A stretch of 64,000 nucleotides of DNA from Lineus longissimus. Lineage: Eukaryota > Nemertea > Pilidiophora > Heteronemertea > Lineidae. The first letter of the stretch is position 1; every line of letters begins with the position of its first letter. Shown here one piece after another: positions 33,938 through 45,982 of this stretch. The position numbers and the translations under genes were made by a program. Location of the stretch: NCBI RefSeq assembly GCF_910592395.1, contig NC_088308.1, positions 26,117,501 to 26,181,500 on the forward strand, written 5' to 3'. The notes under the pieces are model-generated. The model made no database searches. It was not told the DNA's origin and saw only the letters and a program-made list of their open reading frames with translations.

Positions 33938-35500
33938 ACTTAGATAGGTTTTGCTTGTCTCAAAAGGACTGAGGGGTTGAAGAGATGCTAAAAAAGTGTT
34001 ACAGATATGATTATGTTTGGAGAACAACTTGGAAGTATATGTCTAACGTGAACTCTTCTAGTAATTAGGGGCTAGGTAAACAAAATTCTCCTTTTTGACC
34101 CAACAATTTAAAAGTTATAGACAACACCTTCAGTTCTTAAAGCGAGTTATTTATCATCTGAATCTATCTTGATTTTTTGCCAGATATTGCATTTGTGGAA
34201 CATGGACCAATGTGATGGTGAAATACATGTAACATTCCGAATTGGTCTGAGGAATGGGTAACCGCCGTAATGGATGCTGGTTATTGAGCAAATGTAATCA
34301 ATAATCAGTATTATAAAGTATCCTTTTGGTGATAAGAAATATTGTGTGCTTGAGAGCTAGTCATTGAATTATAAATGGTAAGGCAGTGAAGTAAGGCAAG
34401 CGGAATTGGCTACCATGACCTAATAATACTGGTAAATGTGAGCTTTCTTTCTTTTTGGGTAAAACTCCTTCAACTTTATGCTGAAATAAAACAGCACTTT
34501 GTATTGCCTATTTTTTTATGGAAATCAGTTTTTATGAGTGATTTATACTTTTTTTCAATCAGAATGTCTTTATGTGAGTTCTAGTGTGGGACAGACTTCA
34601 AAGTTGAGACAAACTTTTAGCAGAGGTCTTGTTCATGATATTGTTTGTATGAAATGATAGATAAATTTAAAGCACAAATTCATGTATAAGTTTTCCTTCA
34701 TTGAATATATATTACAGTTTGTCTCTAATAGCAACCAATGATGTCTGATATTCATGATAATAGATGAATTGAAAGCATATGAAATAAGGCAATATTTGCA
34801 AATGGACTAAAATATGAGTACCAGTGCAGTACATGTATAGAGCGCTTTCGCAATGTTAATTTTAAACTACTGGGTCTGAGGGTTTTAACTTGAGCCTTTC
34901 GATCAAAATTTATAAAAATGTTTTGTATGAAACGAAATTTTCGTTGTCACAGCATCATCAGTTTGCCAAGGGTTTAGCTATGGTATGTTTTTTGTGTTGG
35001 ATTCACAGTATTTGTATTTACTTGAAATGCATACACCAGGTTTATGATTAATGCAAAAGAGATGTATTATTATTGAAAAACCATGTTAGTATTGTTTGGC
35101 TTGTTGTGTCTGTAGAATTGATGTAAACAAACATCTGATTATGAAATGCTTGCTCGACTTTTATCAATCCTGCACTGCACGTACTTTCACTATATCTTTG
35201 TTGTTTGTACATTTCTATGTGATGTAATACTCCAGGGGTATGAAATATTACTCAGCTAAAAATAATTTGTTTCACTTTGACAGATAACAATTAGAATCAA
35301 ACATTATTTTGAGCATTTGAGAACATTGTTGTGCAGCTGTGCTAGGATAGAGTTGTAAGCATCTGTGTGTCTAAATTTCAATACAATTTTACACAGTTAT
35401 GTGTTTGTGATGTATCTGTAAAAACGCTAAGATTGCATGAAGATATGAGAAAGGTATACAGTTTCCCATGTGGTACTATAGTTTAGTCAGAAATCCGTGT
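33938..35500 (+). other. MTX1 3' UTR and downstream AT-rich DNA
   Basis: No coding signal. AATAAA at 34485-34490, about 550 bp past the MTX1 stop, is the likeliest poly(A) signal. Beyond about 34.5 kb the sequence is AT-rich without recognised elements. Confidence 0.5.
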
Positions 35501-36051
35501 TTCGAGCGGGGACACTTCAGTGAAAAACTGTCTTAATGGACCTGAGTAGGTAATCATGGACAACTTCCGTGTAAGCTATCATAGTTTCATGCATTCTTAT
35601 GAACAGTTTGATGTACTTCTTGCGCTTGTACAGTTGACTGGTTGTTTTCCTGACATTGTAATATAGTCTACACGCTTTATAGGTAAAGGGGAAATCACAC
35701 ATTGGTGTTGCTTCGATGCTTTGTAATTATGAAAAGGCTGTGAAGAAAAATTTTTACTGATAGATGATTCTGGTCTTGGACAGGTAATCATAGCATACCA
35801 TGGTGCTATTTACTATCATGGATACAATATTGGCAAATATTTCCACTTCCTTACAAAAAGAGACTATGGACAGGAGCCAAGAAGGTCAGAATATGGTTAC
35901 ACAGAGTCGCCTGTAGGGGTCTCACCTATATCACAGTACATCAAAACTATTCACGCTGTATTACATTTATTGCTGAATCAAACACAATTCAGGCCCCAAC
36001 TGTGTGTACTATTCACCTGTAAGATTACCAATTTGACCCCCATAGCTCCAA

Positions 36052-36402
36052 TTACTTGTCACCCTTAAATAGTTTTAATTGATAGACCGAGGTTGCAGTT
36101 ATCATAACAATGTATGGACCAGTTTGAATATCGAAGAAGAACACCATGACCATGTTACTGTTTTTGGCATCGATGTTTACAGAGCGACCTTGATTGTAAG
36201 GAAGGGTCATCCTGAGATTGCGTAGGGTTTTATCCTCCATTTCGCTGATGCTGCACTGCGTAGCATTGTTGTTGTTGTTATTTATTGTTGCATCAATAAA
36301 GTATCGAAAAGTAAGATGTATTCTGTTGTTGAATCGTGTAGGCCCTGTTTCAAAATGTGATGCATACCCTAATTCGAATGAAAAAGTTCCAACAGCAGCC
36401 AT
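36052..36402 (-). CDS. Small unrecognised open reading frame (doubtful)
   Basis: A 116-codon ATG frame with a favourable start context (AAATAAATGGCTG). It encodes MAAVGTFSFELGYASH..., with an Asn run from a short ATT/GTT microsatellite and hydrophobic patches near the C terminus. I recognise no family. No neighbouring exon with matching splice sites was found. It could be an intronless small gene, one exon of a gene, or chance. Confidence 0.2.
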   Translation of the reverse strand: MAAVGTFSFELGYASHFETGPTRFNNRIHLTFRYFIDATINNNNNNATQCSISEMEDKTLRNLRMTLPYNQGRSVNIDAKNSNMVMVFFFDIQTGPYIVMITATSVYQLKLFKGDK

Positions 36403-37093
36403 TTATTTTTGACAGCCACACAAAAAAACAGGGAAAACTGTCTTGTTTTGACATTGAATCAGAAGTTTTGTGTAATTGTTTCCTCTATTTGACCCCCTGC
36501 TCAATAAATGTTTACGCGTCGAGTTTCTCAAGTTTTTCTCCACTTGAGCCGCTTAGAGCAGTATTTGGCCAATTCTTCACTAAGTGTATGAGGTTTATTC
36601 CCCTTAAATTGCTCATATTATTAGGACAAAGTTTCATTTAAACCGTTGGACTTAATGAACCCTGAAGCCTTCCACGCTAAAGGTTACAATCGCTATTAAT
36701 GCAGAGCGTTGTCTGATTACAGATGAGCTTGAGCAATCGTAGCCAGCATGAGTCCTTAATGATCAGGGTGGGTGAGGTAAATCCCAGTAGCCTACGAATA
36801 CAGTGTCAGAATCTCTGTGCTAACCTGTGGTATATGATATTGGTGTATCAGTACAAATATTCAGATCATGAGACTGCTGAGCCCTTCTAACATTCTTGTT
36901 ATTGTAGCCAGGATCTCAGTATTTCCATAAGTAATTAGTGAATTTGGCCTTATAAGAGTTTAATTCTATTTTTGTTGGTAATTTAGCGGTACTTGCCTAA
37001 GCAGTATACTAATAATCTATTTTTGAGCAGATAAACTGTTTAAATAAGAAATGGCGTGGAACTCTAAAATGTCTTAGTCGGAATATAGGACAA

Positions 37094-37215
37094 TAGTGAG
37101 GTTTCGCAACCACCCGTTTAGGCCCTACGACGACGTTCATCTATTGTGTGAGTTCACCTGAACAATAGATAAACGTCATCGAAGGGCCTAACCGGGCGGT
37201 TGCGAAACCTCACTA
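37094..37215. repeat. Foldback (long inverted repeat) element
   Basis: Two arms of about 54 bp, 37094-37147 and 37162-37215, are near-perfect reverse complements around a 14 bp loop. For example, TAGTGAGGTTTCGCAACC is answered by GGTTGCGAAACCTCACTA. The arms diverge at only a few positions. This fits a MITE or foldback relic, or a hairpin-forming transcript. Confidence 0.75.
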
Positions 37216-37810
37216 ATGTCACAACCAGAATACAGTTCTGACATTGTCCCCGGAAGGAATTGGGAAGACTGTGTCCTGGGCGAAAATTGCCTGAGAAGAC
37301 GTTTTTAAGGGGGAAATGGCATATAAGACACTGTCCGAGGCATGAATGGTGACACCGTCCTGAAGAGAAATTACCTGGCAGATGGTCTTCTGGGAAATGG
37401 ATCGCCAAGGAAGACGTTTTACAAGATATGAACTGGAAAGGTAGACGCTACATCGTCCTCAAGATCGTATCTCTTGGCAGATATTGCCCAAGAGATAAGA
37501 CAACTGGGAAGACAATAACCGAGAAATGGCTTGCCTTGAAGACAACATTGCAGATGAATTGTCTCTGGAAAGGGCGGGTGGACCACAAAGACATTACCTT
37601 TGGGATTGATCACCCGGGTTAAAAATCTCCCTGTGACAAATTATCTTGTCAGAAAAAGACTCCCAAAGGCAACGTATCTGTGAAGAGAAATGTCCTTAAG
37701 ACGAAATGCATGAGAAGAAATGGTCCTTGTGACACAATCACATTGTCCGAAGACAAGATGTCCGTCATGATCCATGGGCGAATTGTCTTCGGGGCAGATT
37801 GTCCGTCGAT
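37216..37810. repeat. Degenerate short-period repeat field
   Basis: Short strings of the type GAAGAC or GAAGA.A, AAATGG and TTGTCC/ATTGTC recur at irregular intervals of roughly 15-30 bases for about 600 bp. Examples are GGGAAGACTGTGTCCTGGGC, CCGAAGACAAGATGTCCGTC and GAATTGTCTTCGGGGCAGAT. It is not a clean tandem repeat. It starts right at the foldback element and fades near 37810. It may be an ancient minisatellite or part of a transposon. Confidence 0.5.
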
Positions 37811-40790
37811 CAAGAGTTCAATTGTGTGTCACAGCCACGGTTTCCACTGTCACAACCTACTATACGTGAAAGTGGCATAACTATAGTGAAGGCTGTCGGA
37901 TAGATTGTCTTTCCCATATCACCACTAAATAAATCTCCTGGCATCCTTTCCAACCTATACAATGACATTCTGGGTCTAATGCAGTATCGTGATACCAAAT
38001 CGATATACTAATGTATCAACTTTTTTTCATAAAATCAATGCTAATGTTGACACATTGCGTGAAGCGCATGTGTAATATGGCTAGTGGTGGTACTGGCAGG
38101 AGTGTGGATTAACCCCAGTGTGTTTCAAGTTATTATAGGTAAGTTGTTATAATAAACCTTGTAACAGATTTGGTCATTTCAATAGTTCTCATAATTATAA
38201 AAAATTAGATATCAGATATCCTTTCCCAGTCACTGCCTTGGCAAGCGACAAAATGTCTTCGGCTAAATTGTAAAAGTCAGTTCAGAAAGGCTATTTGTCT
38301 TCTCATTGATGTTTCAATTTCGAATGTTGCTGTCATTTAAACAATGTATATGAATATCATAATGGTATTACTGTAGTAAAGCAGTTATGCAGTGGTCCCC
38401 ATTTGATAATCTGAAATCGATGCAGGGACTCCATGGCTACGAGCATCTGTCGTCTGCTAGTGATTTGATGACCTCCTCATTGCACTATTCGATGATATTG
38501 AACCGTCTTTGGTCCTCAATTGGATTCGCGAACTTATCAAAACTGTATTTGTCAAATTGAATAGAAGAGAATCAGAGATTGACAGGTGATAACCAGGTTA
38601 TTCAAATTGAAAAATGGCATATCACTTTTAAATATATACAGTGAGAGCGATTTGTCGTTTGATATTGTAAGGTACAATGGTTATGTAGGCTATATTAAGT
38701 TTGTATATAATCAAGGGATTTATAGTCACAACCAGGACGTTTTAAAGGCCTACCGCTTGGTAATCCATAAGCCTAGTTAGCTGTGACAGACGAGCTGATA
38801 AATTCAATGTTTATACTGGACGCCCATTTAACAACACGAATTGATTCTGTGGTGAAGGACACTTAGCAACCCTGTCCGGTGTCTCCTCCTTCACAGCATT
38901 GTCTCCTGTCCATTGCGGACGGGGTGGACTATTAAGGGAGAAATATAGCCCGGTCGGAGGTAAGTGTATTATCATTGCCTATTCGTCAGTTTGTTAGTAA
39001 ATGTCCAAATAGATGCCGATGCCCGAACGCATTGGTCAAAGACGACCTCATACGTTATTGCGTCTACGTCTACGTGGTCTCATCTAAATGTTCTTTTTCC
39101 TTCCCTAAGTTAGTTTCAAAGTTTTGTATTGTTTTTGGTATGACATAATTCTGTTCGTCTTCTTTCTGGGGCGTGGATTGTGTACAATGGTGATGCTGTA
39201 GTACGTGACAACATAATGAGGACGACAATGTCGCATCCACGTCCACCCTATTTAGTTGGTTGAGCCAGGGCCAACAGCAACGTGCAGATTGATTGTCATT
39301 ATCATAATCACTGGATATCGATATGTCATTAATGGCTTAGTAAGCCATGGGATTAAAACTGGATAAAGCGGATAATCTGTTAGTTTGCAAAAGTTGTCGT
39401 TTGGACCGCTAATGAGCGATGTGGGGGGCAGACGGCCGAACAGGCGGCTGATGTTATGTCTAAGAGTCCAATTCATGGTTTGTACAAAATCCAAATAAAG
39501 CTGCCCGAGGCCAAGTTTTGATAATCCATCATAATATCAGAGGTGTTTCATCGGAATATCAATATTATGAAAGTGTTTTCTTTTGGAAAAGATCATCTCT
39601 AAGTGCAAGGAATAAGAAATATGTAAATTCATTGACATGATTTTAGGACGGGTTTGGACTCTGAATAAAGCGTACGTAAGATACAAAGGTTTACTGTCAT
39701 ATGTTGCAAAGGACATGTTCTATTGGTTGCTTCTATGAAACCAAAACCAAAAACAAAAACTGTGACACTTTACAACATGTCTTTCCGGTAATGGTGCAAT
39801 AATGTAGTAAAACCACGAAGTTGTCACTGAAGACACGGTGGGACTTCGTGTATGTAAGGTATGCCAGGCACCGTCGAGAAAGAAGACGGTGAGTTCAGAG
39901 CGGTTGTGTTAACATCAAAGTTGACGACCACTTCGAGGACATAGTCACAACCACCTTCAAAGACAGTGTGTCCAAACCCGAATTTTGCCAATAATCTTTG
40001 CTTCTCGCCTCGGAAATGTACACTTTTATCACTCTCGTTTCCAGCCTTGAGATTTACTTATTCCCCTTATTGAACCAGTCACGCCTGTTTCGAAAGTCGC
40101 TCTCCCCCTATACTGCAGCTCTCCTTAGCGAAGTATAATTTGTTGTTTGGTGGCAAAATCAAACATTTACCTTCTTTTGACGTCAGATCTATAGAAGCCA
40201 CGGCCTGTGTAAGCAGACTGTTTATTGGATTTTCATCGTCTCTATGTTATTAATGCATAAATGGCCCATATGAAAATGTCTGTGTTGTTCAGGTTTTAGA
40301 GCAGCGGTTGTCTTAAAACATCTAAAGTAAAGAAATTGCATCGAGAAGTGTGAGTGTTTTTCATTCAAATGTTTGCTAAAAGATCACAATAAACTGCACC
40401 CGAAATCTTATAAGTTCTTATATTATGGTTGTGGTCACAGTTTTCGAATCAGTAGGCCTAGGCTCATGGAGTAGTAATTTCAAGAAGGTCTCATAAATAC
40501 CAAGGATCAACGAAACGCAATGAAATATTTAATGCCGAGGATAGTATTCTGTGAGCCGGCCTTTCGCGTGAGTGATTCATAATTTCATAACTTCATGGTT
40601 CATCATATCGAAGACATCGAGATGAATTGCGAATTTTGATTCGCGAAACAGTGTTGCGCTTGGCCATCGTAGCTGCCCATGCTAAGTGAACTGTACCACC
40701 ATCGCGCAGAAGTGAAGACAAAATGCTTACTACGGTTGTGTCCTCATAACCACCACACCCGTCTATTTACACGTCGTAGCTAGGAGTGCT
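37811..40790. other. Intergenic spacer, no gene recognised
   Basis: No open frame over about 80 codons and no recognisable exon. The end of this stretch probably includes the promoter and a non-coding first exon of the ankyrin-like gene, because a polypyrimidine-AG acceptor lies just before its first coding exon. Confidence 0.45.
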
Positions 40791-40828
40791 TCATTTTGTA
40801 TTTTCAGAGATGGGTCCCCTTTGAGTTG

Positions 40829-43800
40829 ATGATGGCCCAGGGCGAGCAAGTGGATCCAGGAGGTCCAAGACGCGATAGCATGGATACGGACCAACCAGCC
40901 ACCTCCAAGGACACCAAGCCAAATCACACCGCTGAGGAACTTAAGCTTGACTTGGATACTCTGGATGAGGGAAAGGAGAATGGCCTGGGGCATGAATTCG
41001 TGACGCGGGGAGAAATCGATGATGCTGCGAGGAGGATTGCGGGGTCTGGGTCCATTGATGGTGGTAGCACCATACGACTTGTAAGTAAAACTTCATGGAT
41101 ATTTGATCACTGAAATGTTGTTGGAAAATCACACCCGAATTTGTTTAGCTTGCATGGAAAGTGTACAGTTGGGACCGCTCACACGACCATTTTGCGCGCA
41201 GCACTGCGACAGTTCTCGGAGTAGACCTCTGCAAATATCATTCACTGAGTCCTTCGAGTCCAGCTATACCCACCATTGCCCATAAATTGTAAAAAATCAA
41301 TTTTTATTGTCGGTGACTCGATATGTTTGCTCAAAATTTACGGCAGCTTTAACTGAACGATCAATACCACAATGTCATAAATCAAACCCCATCCTGAGGA
41401 CCCAAGAGAGCGGTTTATTGACATCATTCTCACTGTTGACTTCGGTTGCCCAGGTGACTGGGATGCCCATGACGCCAACGTGACATACGAGTTCTGGTTA
41501 TTAAATCGGTGTGTTTTGATAATCAGGGGACTTTGTCGCGGGTCCGATCAAGTGTTCGATATACGTATATGAGGCAAATCATCCCGCAACTATTCGTATG
41601 TGGATTTCTTCCAGACAGTCGACGTCAGCATTCCAGGTTGCATTTCCAATATCACGGAAGGCGTTGACCGAAAGCGATAGTACTCCAGCTTAAAGGCAAC
41701 TTCGTTGACTTACTTGTTTTTTGAAGAATTTGATATCGAGTGTTACCCATTCTTTATGACGACATGTACTCAATGACATGAACAATCAGTGAATGTTTCT
41801 CCAATATAACTCGACGCACCATGGCCTTTAACTTAAGTATTAGGCCTACATGATATATTCCCAATGAATTTTATATTCGCCCCCGGTTGCGAAAATACAT
41901 TGAGCAAATACAGTCAATTTGCCAACCCTACCAGCCTATTGACGTATTACTTCATATTTGCCTATCGCAAAGGAAACACATTAATACAACCAAATAATTC
42001 ATCTAAGCCAAAATGTAGCAACAATACTTTGATATAACCACACCTCGGGCTTGACTTTACTTCTAATTAATGGTCGAGTCTCACAGCGGGGTCAGGGAAG
42101 TCAATCACGGATCGATACCTCTAATATAGAGTGCTCATCGATCACATGGATGTGACATTAGGAAGGCAGACCGATGTCGCACCCCGGTCTCGTTCTTAGT
42201 GCGGGTGTTGTGCGTCCCCTTAATAGATGGATAGGTTATGTGAGCGTTTCGGTAGAGTGAACTTTCGTAATCGTGGTTGATTTATTGGGAAGTGACTCTG
42301 CAATTGTTCCCAGTGATATATTACATTGTGATAATGGCATAAAAAGACTAGCAGCAAGCACACGAATCTAGTTGCTGGGACTACTGTGAACATTCAGGAT
42401 TGCGAGGTTGTGCCGAGACACTGGGACGCGGACATTCCTCGAGATGACGTCTGCTAATCAAGCCTTGGTACGAAGAACGGTCTTCGTTGGACATTCTAAT
42501 ACTGGTAGTTTCCAGAGACAGGCCATTCGTTGATCTAAACTAGACTTCATATGGGGAGGGACGAGGCCGATCCTATGCGTACATATTGGAAGCTAGTGAC
42601 AAGCATAACCCCGATGTAGCCTAGTGGACCGGCCTCGTCCCTTCCTCATACATGTGGGTAGGAAGACTAGTTTAAGATGAAGAATAGACCGCCTCAGAAG
42701 GCGAAGACTAGTTTAAGATGAAGAATAGACCGCCTCAGAAGGCGAATGGGAAGGCGCACTAAGTAATATATGTCGGCCTGTCGTACTATGTATAACTATT
42801 GGTGCCGACTGGAGGCATCGATCGTTCGGTGTGCTCCTGACATAAGTGCCCAATTCGAAAGTAACACCCAAATGGATTTTCGTATCAAAAAAGTTGGTAA
42901 CTGATTCGTTGGGTGGAAATAGGCTATGATGTCAAGAGGACACTATCAGCAGGCTAAATGCTTGTGTTTCTAACTTGGATCAACATTAGTCGCTTGTTCG
43001 CTTTGCAGGATGATCTAGATTCAGAAGATCTCCCGCCACCAGAGATGACTCCAGAAGAAAAACAGGTGGGTTTCGGAAATATCTCATTTCTTACTGTCCA
43101 TGTCGCTTTCGTCGCCGTCTTGCCTAGAGTTAATGTGGTTGTGACATTCTATCATCTGTCTTGGAAACACTCGGAGGTCCTATTACAACCAATATTAATC
43201 AAAACACCTTGTCGTCTGCGTTGGAAGGAAAGAAGGTGAAGCACATCCCACTAGTTTGAGTTGAAGACGCAATGTGTGTTCCATGTTTTGAACCCGAACA
43301 TGTTGGTCACAATATCAGTCCTTTTCCAATTCAGGCAATGGTCGACTGTGTCCGGCGGGGGGACATCGAAGAGTTTGAGGAACTCCTGGACATCCCAGGC
43401 GCGGAAATCAACATGGTCTGGGTAAGTATGCCTTCACACTAAATGGGGATAAGCATCACTTGCTAACAGTAACACTCCTGAGGTTGACGACAGATGACCA
43501 GCCCCATCCACTGACAGTTTTCGGGTCGATCTCGTTGCATTCGTGCTCGAAGAACAAATCTGTAGTAGGATGCCCATTCTTCCGTCTTCATGGCCAGATT
43601 TGTTGCTGTTCTTCATATCAACTCTTGGTTGGAGGAGACAATGACCGAGAGGACAGATTTGTCGCTGTTCGTCACAATTCCTGGTCGGAGGAGACAAGGA
43701 CAGCTTATGGTCTTATTATAAAGCCCGATGTCATACAATATCTGTCTCCATTACAGTTTAGTGAAAACCTTCTGATGACCGCAGTTCGATGGAAGCGGGA

Positions 43801-45366
43801 GGAGATGGCCATGTACCTCATTGACAATGGTGTGAATGTGCTGTTTGAAACAACAAGACTGGTAAGTTCCATCTTGGCACATCCAAGTTCAGCGCCTGCT
43901 TTCCAAAGTTGAATGAGGTTTGGGTTAAGATATTTTAGCAGAAGTATTGAGATGGCCGGAATTTCGAAAGCCACCTCCTTGTAAACAATGGCAACTGTAT
44001 CCTGAGGAAAGTAACAAATGGCTGAAGGAAGCTGTTGGTCAACCTTCTGTGTTGGTCTTTAGAGATAGGTACCACTCCTCGTCCGGCTATGGGCGTTATT
44101 TACAGGCGAAATCTTATGTCTCCAAGACTGTATGACTTTGCCAATATTTGCTTTCAGCAAAAGTATGAAGACCCCAACGACCCAAAGAAGGTAGTGCTGC
44201 GTGTGTATACCGTCTCCTGTCGTCAGATAGCATACGACAACAATCTCCAAGACGTGGTGGACGCTATCGACTTAGAATCAGGAGAGGATGTGATGCACAC
44301 GGTGACAGAGAGGACAAAGAAGTTGTGGAAGCCAAAGGAGGTGCGAGATTTTGAGAAGCTTCGAGCGACTCATGAGGTGCTCTCGGACCTCTCATCCATC
44401 ACGGCTGTGGATTTACTATGGGAGGATGACGGAGCTATGGCAGACACGGAGGTTACAAACAGTACTGTCAACTCACCTCGGGAGAGACCGCAGACGCCAT
44501 CGGACAAGACAGCTTCCCTTGTGTCAGAGAAAGGCTTAGTTGTGGACACTCGAGTTATGATGGATGTCCAACCTGGTGAGACGGGAATTCGGATGTCTGT
44601 GGGGGACAGGAATCGACCCAGCCTCCCTAATGTTAGTGGAGACGTTCTGGGAGACCCAGGGGAGGACAGGGCTCATCGGAAGATATCAACAGATTCGCTG
44701 AGACATCGACCTGCCCCGAAAGTTGTAGTGGAAGGTGAGGAAGGTAGTCTCGTGGCATTGAAGACCGTGAAAGAGGAAGGAGCAGACGATACGAATGCAC
44801 AAGCGTCTGGTGACAATGACCTACTGCCGTGTCACAGCAGAGGGGCTTGCACTGATGATGGGGTGTATGGCAAGCGATCACCGTTTAGCGCTGCCACGGT
44901 GCAGAGCAGAGTCAAAAGTGCAGGATTTGCTCGGATTGGGGGCACCAGAACGGACATGTACAGGAAACGGGACTCAAAACGAAAGATAATGCTCAGAGAA
45001 CAAGATCAAAATGGTGCAGACTATGCCAAACCTGTGATGGTGAATGGGAGTTATCCTTTTGAAAGCAAACGCTGGTCTGTGGAGGATGGACACAAGACTC
45101 CCAGTCAAACACCGCAGGAATGTGTTGCACCCATTGGATCAAGACAGACTCTTCCAAAATCACCACGTGGTCACCACACTAGTGAAGTATTTATCAAACC
45201 GAGGCCAGCGTTCGTGACATCTGGTCACCATAGTAGCAGATATACAAACAATCATGACAGTTGGGACTCGTTTCCATCAATTGGGGCCAAGACAACAAGG
45301 TTGCAACACAAACAGACTTATTTGATTGATGTGGGAGGTAGAAACATTAGGGACAAAAACAAGTAG
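40829..45366 (+). CDS. Ankyrin-like repeat protein with long disordered C-terminal tail, unassigned
   Basis: Five phase-0 coding exons: 40829-41080, 43009-43065, 43335-43421, 43757-43861, 44158-45366; 1,710 bp, 569 residues. The start is one of two adjacent ATGs (40829 or 40832) after an acceptor-like TGTATTTTCAG, so a 5' UTR exon is likely upstream. Residues 1-105 are polar and acidic (LPPPEMTPEEKQ). Residues about 105-170 resemble two ankyrin repeats (MVDCVRRGDIEEFEELL, ENLLMTAVRWKREEMAMYL). A conserved-looking block follows (VVLRVYTVSCRQIAYDN...DAIDLESGEDVM...RTKKLWKPKEV). The last 300 residues are Ser/Arg/Pro-rich and probably disordered, ending GGRNIRDKNK. I cannot name the family; extra small exons in the 2 kb first intron are possible. 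Confidence 0.7.
42548..42651. repeat. Short inverted repeat inside first intron of the ankyrin-like gene
   Basis: GGGGAGGGACGAGGCCG (from about 42553) is mirrored by CGGCCTCGTCCCTTCCTC (about 42630-42647) across a loop of about 60 bases, with few mismatches. It could form a stem of roughly 20 bp. Confidence 0.55.
42662..42743. repeat. Perfect 41 bp tandem duplication
   Basis: The block beginning GAAGACTAGTTTAAGATG at 42662 recurs without change at 42703, giving a period of 41 bp. It lies in the first intron of the ankyrin-like gene. It is recent or an assembly duplication. Confidence 0.9.
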
Positions 45367-45925
45367 AAATATGACAATCTCTCGGAACAACCAGGTTGTG
45401 ATGCAAATGAGACAAGTGTCTCATTCGTAACTTTTTGGTCCTCAGTTGTGACTTGAAGACAAAGACCGGAAACGTGTCTCAATCAGTTTTTGCATTTGAT
45501 CTGGGTGATGAATTCAGTATCTGCTCATGGTCTTCTGTAGTCTGTTTGATCAGCATCCTCAGCTGAGGGTATCAGACACAATCCAAATGCATCTCAAAAG
45601 GATATTCATCCAGTCACCAATGACAAGAAGATTGTTTTAAAATAAATACTTACTTCTCTTAAAGTTTTGTTTTTTCTACTGATACTACAGCAAGCTGAAA
45701 TGGCTTCAATCGATAACCAGCTAAATGAGTCTTATGGCTGACAACTGATAACCAACTGGAAGAGTCACATGTCAAATTACATGATGTGAGGACTTGAAAA
45801 CTAACTAGTGGGGAGAAGAGTATGCCAGGAGATGGACGAGTTACAAATTTGGAATGGATAACCAGCTGGAAGAGTGAAATGGCCAGAGACAAGAGCTTTG
45901 TTCACCAACCATACAGAAGCTATGA

Positions 45926-45982
45926 AATAAAGCAAAAGATGACTTTCCAGTGTTAACAATAACATATCTATGTCTCTTTATT
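45926..45982. terminator. Facing poly(A) signals of two convergent genes
   Basis: AATAAA at 45926-45931 on the plus strand lies 560 bp past the ankyrin-like gene's stop. TTTATT at 45977-45982 is AATAAA on the minus strand, facing it 46 bp away. If both are used, the plus transcript and a minus transcript (the synaptogyrin 3' UTR, if very long) end almost on each other. Confidence 0.4.
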
